In this document: piece after piece, positions 58,214 through 64,000 of the stretch
Numbering within the stretch: position 1 is the first letter of the stretch
How the letters are laid out: each line of letters opens with the position of its first letter
From: Caulobacter sp. FWC26
GTDB lineage: Bacteria > Pseudomonadota > Alphaproteobacteria > Caulobacterales > Caulobacteraceae
Reading direction: 5' to 3'
DNA length: 64,000 nucleotides
NCBI RefSeq assembly: GCF_002742645.2
Contig: NZ_CP033875.1
Coordinates: 3,326,001-3,390,000, forward strand
The notes under the pieces: generated by a model
Told to the model about the DNA's origin: nothing
The model's input: the letters and a program-made list of their open reading frames with translations, nothing else
Database searches by the model: none
Program-made: the position numbers and the translations under genes

Positions 58214-58687
58214 ATGCGTATAGCCGCATCTCTTACCGCCCTCGCCCTCCTTTGCGGGGCCTCGACGGCCTCGGCCCAGGAGGTCGTCCGGCACGGCCGC
58301 GAAGGGGCGATGCTGCTGGAAAGCGTCGAGCTCGGCGCCGGCGCCAAGACCATCATCCTCGGCGGTTATGCGGCCGCCCCGCTCGATCCCAACGACCGCT
58401 CCAAGGGCTTTGGCGACACGAAGGCCCAAACGATCAGCACACTGAAGAAGATGCAGGCAGTGCTCGAGAAGCGCGGCTACAAGATGTCCGACATGGTCAA
58501 GATGAACATCTTCGTGGTCGCCGATCCGGCGCTCGGCAAGGCCGACTACGCGGGGGTCAACGCCGGCTTCAAGGAGTTCTTCCTCACCACGGCCAACCCC
58601 AATACGGTCGCCCGCACCGCCTTGGAGATCAAGGCTATGCAGAGCCCGGATCTCTATGTCGAGATCGAAGGCTGGGCCTCCCGCTAA
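58214..58687 (+). CDS. Exported RidA-family protein
   Basis: A 157-residue RidA/YjgF protein with a clear signal peptide (cleavage after ASAQ, residue 22). Most RidA proteins are cytoplasmic, so export is notable. Family features are GKADYAGVNAGFKEFF and the ARTALEIKAM segment, whose Arg matches the RidA catalytic arginine. RidA deaminates reactive imines. It lies 94 bases after the amine oxidoreductase and would clear the imine product in the same compartment. Confidence 0.83.
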   Translation: MRIAASLTALALLCGASTASAQEVVRHGREGAMLLESVELGAGAKTIILGGYAAAPLDPNDRSKGFGDTKAQTISTLKKMQAVLEKRGYKMSDMVKMNIFVVADPALGKADYAGVNAGFKEFFLTTANPNTVARTALEIKAMQSPDLYVEIEGWASR

Positions 58688-58717
58688 CACACGCTAGACA
58701 CCCAAGGCCGAAAACGC

Positions 58718-58749
58718 GATCGCCGCCCGAAAGGGCGGCGATCTTCGTT
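58718..58749 (+). terminator. Terminator of the sigma/FecR/oxidoreductase/RidA operon
   Basis: An 11-base-pair perfect stem GATCGCCGCCC / GGGCGGCGATC with a GAAA loop, followed by TTCGTTT. It lies 30 bases past the RidA stop and faces the convergent TonB receptor gene. Confidence 0.85.
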
Positions 58750-58826
58750 TCCAATGGAGCGAGCGGCTGGGGGTGGTCTTAGCGAGGGGACCTCGCACGT
58801 TCCAACGCCTGGAAACAAACTCCACA

Positions 58827-58860
58827 CGCCCATCCGCGATCGCTCTATCGCGGATGGGCG
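58827..58860 (-). terminator. Terminator-like hairpin of the TonB receptor gene
   Basis: A 14-base-pair perfect stem CGCCCATCCGCGAT / ATCGCGGATGGGCG with a 6-base loop, just beyond the receptor stop at 58880. On the minus strand GTGTGGAGTTTG follows, only moderately T-rich. Confidence 0.7.
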
Positions 58861-58879
58861 GGCTCAGGTGGAGGCGTGA

Positions 58880-61800
58880 TCAGAAGCGGAAGCGCGCTCC
58901 GACGCGATATGCCCGCCCCAGAAGATCGTACTGGCTGGTGGTGCCGAAGGCGTAGGCCACACTGAACAGACCGGGGATCGGATTGGGATCGCGGTCGAGC
59001 AGGTTTTCCACGACGCTGAAGACAGTCACGTTCCGGCCCGCGATCTTCAGATCATAGTTCTGCGCGAGCTCCACATAGGCCGCCGAGCCGAAGTGATTGA
59101 TCTCGTCGGCCACGCCCTGGGCATTGGTGCTGGCGAAGTTGCTGAGACGCCCGCCCCCTAGATAGCGCACCGAAACCGTCGTGCGGCTGGGACCATAGGT
59201 ATAGGTGCCCGTAAGCAGACCGTTCCATTTCATCGTACCGGGCAGGCCAAGCTGATCCGTCAACGTTCCGGCCAGCGCCGTCTCGTTCTTCAGGGTGTTG
59301 GAGGCCAGAAGACGAAGGTCGACCGAGCCCCTCAAGCTGTCGCTGAAGCTGGAAAGGTCGGCGCGATACGAGAACTCATAGTCGACCCCTTCCACCGCCT
59401 GCTTCTGGGCGTTGACGCCGCCGATATAGATGGTCGCGCCTTCGATGCCGCGGCTGCCGGGCACGCGGATGATCGAGGCGCAAGACGCCGGGTCTTGCTG
59501 CACGCCCGCGCCGTAGCACTGGTTGATCAGCTGCTGCGCGCCGATGGCCACGATCGCGTTGCCGATCTCGATCTTGTACCAATCGACCGAGGCGCTGAAG
59601 CCCGGCAGCCAATGCGGCCGATAGACGAGGCCCGCGGTCCAGGTCTTGGCCACCTCGGGCGCCAAGTTCGGGTTGCCGCCGCTGATCGTGTAGGTGGACA
59701 CAGTCGGACCGCCCGGCTGGCTGGCGTCGACGAAGGTGTTCTGAAACGCCGTGCCAGCGGCGAAGAGATCGCTGAGGTTGGGCGCCCTGATGTCACGCGA
59801 GCGGGTGCCGCGCAGACGCAGGTCGTTATTCACCTCCCAGGTCAGCCCTGCCTTCCAGGTCGTGACCGCGCCGCTGGTCGAGTAGTCGGTGCGCCGGACC
59901 GCACCGTTGAAGTCTACGCTCTTGAAGAACGGAACGTCCTTGATCAGCGGGACCAGCGCTTCGCCGAACACTTCCTTGACGGTGTAGCTGCCTTGCGAGG
60001 CGCTGAAGTTGCCGGTGTACCAGGCCGATTGCAGCGACAGAGGATCGGCCGTCGCCGTAAATTGCTCCTTGCGATACTCAAAGCCCGCAGCGATCGACAC
60101 CGGACCCGCCCAGGTGGAGAACGGCTCGTACTGAGCGTCGATGGCCCAAACATCCTGCTGGATATCCAAATCCTGCCGCGCTTGCAGACCTTCCTTGACG
60201 CCCAGGACCCAGTTGATCGCTTCGATGCCAGGGGCGCCGATCCCGAAGATGTTCAAGGGCACGCAGCCATTGCTGGCATTGCTCAGTTGCGACCGACAGA
60301 TCGCCTGCCCGGCTGGCACGCCGGCCACTCCGCCCACGGCGGGATTGGCGATAACGTCGATGGCCTGATTGTAGCGGGCGACGATCGGATTGTTGTCGCG
60401 CGTGTACCAGACATCGCTATCGCCCCGCTGATAGTAGGCGCTCCACTTCCCGGTCTCCAGGAAACGACCTTCCAGCGCGGCCAGGTAGCGGTTCTGGCGG
60501 CGATAGTAGCCCGCCTCCCCGCCGTGGCCGCCCGGCGTGACCAGATCATAGTTGAGACGCCCCATCGTGAAGCCGGCCAAGTTGTTGGCGACCATCGCCT
60601 GGCGGACCGTGGCGGGGATGAATGGATTGTCGATACTGACATTGATGTTGGCCATTCGGTTGTACTGGGACGACCAGTTGGACGCATCGGAGCCACCGCG
60701 CGAGGCCTCGAAGATAGCGGTGACGCTGTCAGTCAGCTCGTAACTGGCGCGACCGTAGACAGCCCAGTTCTTCACCGGCGGCAGCAGCGGCCAGATGCGC
60801 GCGATGTCCTCGACCGTGCCACCAGCCTGATAGTCCCCGCTCTGGATCGGTCCGAAGGTGAACTGGCCCACCTGGGCGTTCTCGCCGAACATCAGCCCGC
60901 GCAGGGGGCCGCTCGTGATCAGCCCGCCCGGAGTCGCACGGCCATAACCGATGTCATTGCGAACGATCCGCCCCGGTTGACCATTGGTGGCGGTCCAGGC
61001 GGGATTGGCGATCATCCGGAAGCCCGGCTGATACCAGTCCCGGCTCATGACGGAATCTACGCCCTTCCCGTCGAAATAGTTCCCGCTCAGCAGCAGGTGA
61101 CCGCGACCGCCCGCGAACTTGGCGCCAAACGCCAGGTCGGCCGTATAGGTCTCACTGTCGCCCTCTTCGGCGACACCGGCGCTGGCGGAACCTTTCAGGC
61201 CGGTGAAGCGGGTGTCGAGAACGAAGTTGACCACGCCAGCCACCGCATCCGAGCCATAGGCCGCCGAAGCGCCGCCCGTGACGATGTCCACCCGCTGGAG
61301 CAGATTGGTGGGGAGCAGGTTGATGTCGACGGCCGAGTTAAGACCCGCGGAAACCACCCGGCGTCCGTCCAGCAGGACCAAGGTCCGCGTCGGCCCCAGA
61401 TTCCGGGCGTTGAGCAGGTTGGCGCCGCCGCCGGTGGTGCCGGCGCTCAAGGTCGTCGTACGTGGCGACGTCGGCTGTCCCATCTGCGGCAATTGGTTGA
61501 TGTAGTCGGCAACGTTGGTCGGCGCCCGGCTCTCGAGCGCCTCCTGCCCCAGCACCGTGGTCGGGGTCGGCGCCTGATAGCCGTCACGAACAATGCGCGA
61601 GCCCGTGACCATCACCTCTTCGACGACCTGCGGCGCGCTATCGTCAGAGGGCGGATCGCTCACGGCCTGTGAGACCGGCGCGGCCTGACCATAGCTGATC
61701 TTTTCGAGCAAGGCTGAGGCGCTCCGCGCCGTGGCGACGGGCGGCGCGCTCACTGCCGTGGAGGGCGCTTGCGTACGGCCGAGGGTCACGACCGCACCTC

Positions 61801-62086
61801 GATCGGAGGCTGGCTGCAGGCCCGTGCCCTTGAGCAACGCGTTCAGCGCCGCGCGCGGCTCCAGACGTCCCTGCACGCCCGCCGTACGCCGGCCCGCGAC
61901 CAGAGCGCTCGGGACCATCATCTCCTGGTTCGCCTGCCGCGCGAAGGTGCTCAGCGCAACACTCAGCTCTCCAGGAGCGATATTGAACTCCCGCACCCGC
62001 TCGCCGGCCGCCACGGGCGTCGCCGCCAGCGAAATCGCGAGCGCCGTCGCCGAACAGCCGCCATAGATCGAAAGCCTGTTACGCAT
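58880..62086 (-). CDS. FecA-type TonB-dependent receptor with signalling domain
   Basis: A 1068-residue outer-membrane receptor. A signal peptide (cleavage near VAAG, residue 27) is followed by an STN signalling domain (about 32-105: REFNIAPGELSVALSTFARQANQEMMV ... GRLEPRAALNALLKGTGL). A linker with EEVMVTGSRIV (TonB box region) leads to the plug (LGQEALESRAPTNVADYINQLPQMG) and the barrel ending YRVGARFRF. The STN domain fits the convergent ECF sigma/FecR pair. It is the uptake channel of this module. Confidence 0.9.
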   Translation of the reverse strand: MRNRLSIYGGCSATALAISLAATPVAAGERVREFNIAPGELSVALSTFARQANQEMMVPSALVAGRRTAGVQGRLEPRAALNALLKGTGLQPASDRGAVVTLGRTQAPSTAVSAPPVATARSASALLEKISYGQAAPVSQAVSDPPSDDSAPQVVEEVMVTGSRIVRDGYQAPTPTTVLGQEALESRAPTNVADYINQLPQMGQPTSPRTTTLSAGTTGGGANLLNARNLGPTRTLVLLDGRRVVSAGLNSAVDINLLPTNLLQRVDIVTGGASAAYGSDAVAGVVNFVLDTRFTGLKGSASAGVAEEGDSETYTADLAFGAKFAGGRGHLLLSGNYFDGKGVDSVMSRDWYQPGFRMIANPAWTATNGQPGRIVRNDIGYGRATPGGLITSGPLRGLMFGENAQVGQFTFGPIQSGDYQAGGTVEDIARIWPLLPPVKNWAVYGRASYELTDSVTAIFEASRGGSDASNWSSQYNRMANINVSIDNPFIPATVRQAMVANNLAGFTMGRLNYDLVTPGGHGGEAGYYRRQNRYLAALEGRFLETGKWSAYYQRGDSDVWYTRDNNPIVARYNQAIDVIANPAVGGVAGVPAGQAICRSQLSNASNGCVPLNIFGIGAPGIEAINWVLGVKEGLQARQDLDIQQDVWAIDAQYEPFSTWAGPVSIAAGFEYRKEQFTATADPLSLQSAWYTGNFSASQGSYTVKEVFGEALVPLIKDVPFFKSVDFNGAVRRTDYSTSGAVTTWKAGLTWEVNNDLRLRGTRSRDIRAPNLSDLFAAGTAFQNTFVDASQPGGPTVSTYTISGGNPNLAPEVAKTWTAGLVYRPHWLPGFSASVDWYKIEIGNAIVAIGAQQLINQCYGAGVQQDPASCASIIRVPGSRGIEGATIYIGGVNAQKQAVEGVDYEFSYRADLSSFSDSLRGSVDLRLLASNTLKNETALAGTLTDQLGLPGTMKWNGLLTGTYTYGPSRTTVSVRYLGGGRLSNFASTNAQGVADEINHFGSAAYVELAQNYDLKIAGRNVTVFSVVENLLDRDPNPIPGLFSVAYAFGTTSQYDLLGRAYRVGARFRF

Positions 62087-62224
62087 GTTGCATCCCCGAT
62101 AGCTGAGAGGCCCACGGCCTTTTCAATTCGGGGGACGCAGCACCGTCACAATCCCGCCAAAAAAAGATTCACGCGGGGCCCAACCGCGCCCGTCAGCCCC
62201 CTCGGCGCCCATGACATAGGCGCC

Positions 62225-62431
62225 TATGCAAGACGTCTTGCCGCTCGCCAAACAGAGCTGGTCCGGGCGCTGACCAAGTTCACCCCACCCCTGCCCGGCT
62301 ATCACCCCTACTACCCGAACCACCTCCAGGCCTCGCCGGCCTTCAAGCTATTGGTCGAGGCGCTAAGGGCGCAGGTGGCATGCGCCATTCGCCGCAATGC
62401 GCGCACGTCAGGAATCGATAACCGTCGGGAA
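62225..62431 (+). pseudogene. Possible C-terminal remnant of a LysR-family gene
   Basis: One plus-strand frame reads LVRALTKFTPPLPGYHPYYPNHLQASPAFKLLVEALR, which resembles the end of a LysR substrate-binding domain. No start, no HTH part and no own stop codon are present; the frame is cut by the IS6 inverted repeat. The rest of 62087-62224 is the promoter region of the TonB receptor. Confidence 0.35.
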
Positions 62432-62802
62432 GAGCGCTGTCAGTCCAACGGTAACCGGTCTCCGCATCATGGTGCGGCCAAGCCCGTTGGCGGAGACTGA
62501 GTTTGAAACCGCTATCGTTTAAGCGCCACCGTTTTCCGGCCGACGTCATCAGATACGCCGTCTGGCTATATTTCCGATTTAGCTTGAGCCTCCGCGACGT
62601 CGAAAGCCTCCTCGCCGAGCGCGGAATCGAGGTCAGCTACGAGACGATCCGGTGCTGGACCAAGAAGTTCGGCCCCGCCATCGCCAGGCGGTTGAAGAAA
62701 CTTCGCCCCTCCCCTTCGCCCCGCTGGCATCTGGACGAAGTGGTCTGCCGGATCGGCGGACGGCACATGTACCTCTGGCGCGCGGTCGACGACGAAGGCG
62801 AG
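62432..62802 (+). mobile_element. Truncated second IS6-family copy
   Basis: Starts at the inverted repeat GAGCGCTGTCAG and keeps only the left end plus the first 100 codons of the transposase (62503-62802). From 62452 on it appears identical to the copy at 53756-54106. It is cut by an IS3 element whose terminal repeat TGACGTGACCCCCATTTCTC begins at 62803. Its transposase fragment has Asp78 but lacks the other two catalytic acids. Confidence 0.88.
62452..62802 (+). repeat. 351-base direct repeat, copy 2
   Basis: Partner of 53756-54106, same orientation. Together they bracket the sigma/FecR/amine-oxidoreductase/RidA/TonB-receptor module. Confidence 0.85.
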
Positions 62803-63360
62803 TGACGTGACCCCCATTTCTCATCCAGCGATAACGAGAGTCCTGGGTTGATTTGACCTTGCCCCCAACCTTGGACCAGGTCGGGCCGGGATTTCTCGCC
62901 GGTCAGGCGCCGGGCGGGCCATATGGCCCGGCGCCGTTCATCAGCTCGATCGGGCACTTGTCGCCAATCGCGCGGTGGGGACGATGTTCATTATAGTCCC
63001 TACGCCAAGCCTCGCATTTTGAACGGGCGTCGTCGAGGGACATGAACCAGGCGGTGTTCAGGCATTCGGCCCGGACCTTGCCGTTGAAGGATTCCGCGAA
63101 GGCGTTGTCCGTCGGCTTGCCAGGCCGGCTGAAGTCCAAGGTGACGCCGCGCTGATAGGCCCAAAGATCCAAGTCACGGGAGACAAATTCCGGGCCGTTG
63201 TCGACCCGTATGGTCTTGGGATAACCCACCACCTTGCCGGCCCGATCGAGGGTCTCGACAACGTCGTGAGCCTTGTAGGCGAAGCGGGGATCCAGGGCCG
63301 GCGAGAACCGGCTGAAGGTGTCGATGACCGCCAGAATGCGGATCTTGCGGCCATCGCGTT
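62803..63360 (-). mobile_element. Truncated IS3-family element (right end)
   Basis: Has one terminal repeat at 62803 and the last 153 residues of the transposase on the minus strand (stop at 62903). The reading frame is open to about 63360, starting in RDGRKIRILAVIDTFSRF. DNGPEFVSR and AESFNGKVRAECLN give the second Asp and the Glu of the DDE triad; the first Asp is missing. The sequence then switches abruptly into integrase DNA. It is a different IS3 group member from the one at 43235. Confidence 0.85.
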
Positions 63361-63729
63361 CCCCTCTCGGGCCACGTGATGAACATCATCGCGGAACGAC
63401 TTGAGGCTGGGTCGGTTGGTCATGTTTTCCCAGGCGCGACGTCCACGCCGGCGCTGTCCCACATGGCCATGGCGATGCTGCTGCGGAGAATGAAAAGCGA
63501 CATCACCGTCCACGGCTTCAGGTCAACGTTCCGCGATTGGGCCTCGGAAACGACGGGCTTCTCGCACGAGGTGTGCGAGATGGCCTTAGCCCATACAATC
63601 GCCAACAAGGCGGAGGCCGCCTACCGGCGCGGCGACCTGTTCGACAAGCGCCGCAAGCTGATGGAAGCGTGGGCTGGCTACTGCTCTACCCCGAAGAGCG
63701 GAAAGGTCGTGGCCTTGCGCCAGGGTTAG
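63353..63729 (+). pseudogene. C-terminal fragment of a second tyrosine integrase
   Basis: About 125 residues starting in HRVPLSGHVMNIIAERLEAG and ending SGKVVALRQG. It matches residues 273-385 of the integrase at 41500 closely and keeps HGFR, the second His and Tyr. The Arg-containing first catalytic block is gone, so it is inactive. An ATG at 63376 makes a 117-residue ORF, but this is only the remains of the gene. Confidence 0.88.
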
Positions 63730-63926
63730 CCGACATCCGGCCGGTAGTTCGCCGGATCGGCAATCCAGCGATTGATCGCGGACTCCCGCCACCCCGCACC
63801 GTGAACGCTGATCGGGACCTGGCGAGGAAAGGTGCCCTCGCCGATCTTCCGATAGAGGGTCGAGCGGCTGAGGCCCGTGCGCGCCAGCACGGTCTTGAGG
63901 CGGACGATGCGGTCGAGATCGGCCAT
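63726..63926 (-). CDS. AlpA-family phage/island regulator
   Basis: A 66-residue winged-helix protein from ATG 63926, with GTGGAG upstream; a GTG at 63941 would add five residues. MADLDRIVRLKTVLARTGLSRSTLYRKIGEGTFPRQVPI is the AlpA (PF05930) signature, followed by GWRESAINRWIADPANYRPD. AlpA proteins switch on excision of P4-like islands. The stop overlaps the convergent integrase fragment by four bases, the usual integrase/alpA arrangement. Confidence 0.88.
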   Translation of the reverse strand: MADLDRIVRLKTVLARTGLSRSTLYRKIGEGTFPRQVPISVHGAGWRESAINRWIADPANYRPDVG

Positions 63927-63965
63927 CGTTTCAAGCTCCACAGACTGGGATCTGAAGGCATTCGA

Positions 63966-64000
63966 TGAGCCAGAATTGGATTGCTCGCCGCTGGCGGCAA
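63966..64000 (+). CDS. Possible start of a gene running off the window
   Basis: ATG 63966 opens a frame MSQNWIARRWRQ that continues to the window end. GAAGG lies six bases upstream. It is divergent from alpA, where island genes often begin. Too short to identify. Confidence 0.25.

Noticed and set aside
59495..61672. 725-residue ORF antisense to the second TonB receptor
   Set aside because: Shadow ORF without domain; the receptor on the other strand is certain.

Overview
This GC-rich window comes from the chromosome of a Caulobacter species (Alphaproteobacteria, Caulobacterales). The main anchor is the S-layer locus. It holds an RsaA-type S-layer protein with its type I secretion genes (rsaD, rsaE and an rsaF-type TolC gene). 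Between them lie the genes for GDP-perosamine and N-acetyl-perosamine synthesis and two glycosyltransferases, which make the O-antigen that anchors the S-layer. TonB-dependent receptors with SapC, cupin and halogenase partners, and the codon bias, also fit Caulobacter.

Layout. 1-6.5 kb: housekeeping and envelope genes (penicillin-acylase-type hydrolase, two beta/gamma-crystallin proteins, entericidin-like lipoprotein, DUF983, DUF3309, an MHS-type MFS transporter, DUF599), followed by about 580 bp of non-coding DNA. 7-29.5 kb: surface-layer region. A methyltransferase and a glycosyltransferase precede rsaF, two glycosyltransferases, perosamine synthase, perosamine N-acetyltransferase, gmd, rsaE, rsaD, a strong terminator and rsaA (1491 aa, well above the 1026 aa of C. 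crescentus). Divergent from rsaA are a small XRE regulator, an unknown Pro-rich protein, an FkbM methyltransferase and another glycosyltransferase. 29.5-36 kb: a TonB receptor / SapC / cupin / tryptophan-halogenase-like cluster with a possible LacI-type operator upstream. 36.4-41.2 kb: an ABC-F ATPase and a phosphonate cluster (phnX, FAD oxidoreductase, divergent LysR).

41.3-64 kb: a decaying genomic island. It starts with a tyrosine integrase preceded by short direct repeats. A defence-like pair follows on the minus strand: a type IIG (Eco57I-like) restriction-modification gene broken by one in-frame TGA, and a DUF3644 gene split by an IS3 element. That IS3 element itself carries an IS21-family element. 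The insertion can be reversed on paper: removing 43235-47057 plus one copy of the 4-bp target duplication rejoins a single 437-residue ORF. Next come an AlpA remnant and an IS6-family element with an IS110-family element in its left end. An ECF sigma factor, FecR anti-sigma factor, spermidine-dehydrogenase-like flavoprotein, periplasmic RidA and FecA-type TonB receptor follow. A second, truncated IS6 copy in the same orientation lies beyond them, so this module is bracketed like a pseudo-compound transposon. The window ends in IS3 debris fused to the C-terminal part of a second integrase, and an intact AlpA gene.

How the parts work together: RsaD/RsaE/RsaF export RsaA, and perosamine O-antigen holds it on the cell. 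The sigma/FecR/TonB-receptor set looks like a cell-surface signalling uptake system whose substrate is probably an amine or polyamine, since an amine-oxidase-like flavoprotein and an imine deaminase are co-transcribed with it. No tRNA, rRNA or CRISPR array was seen.
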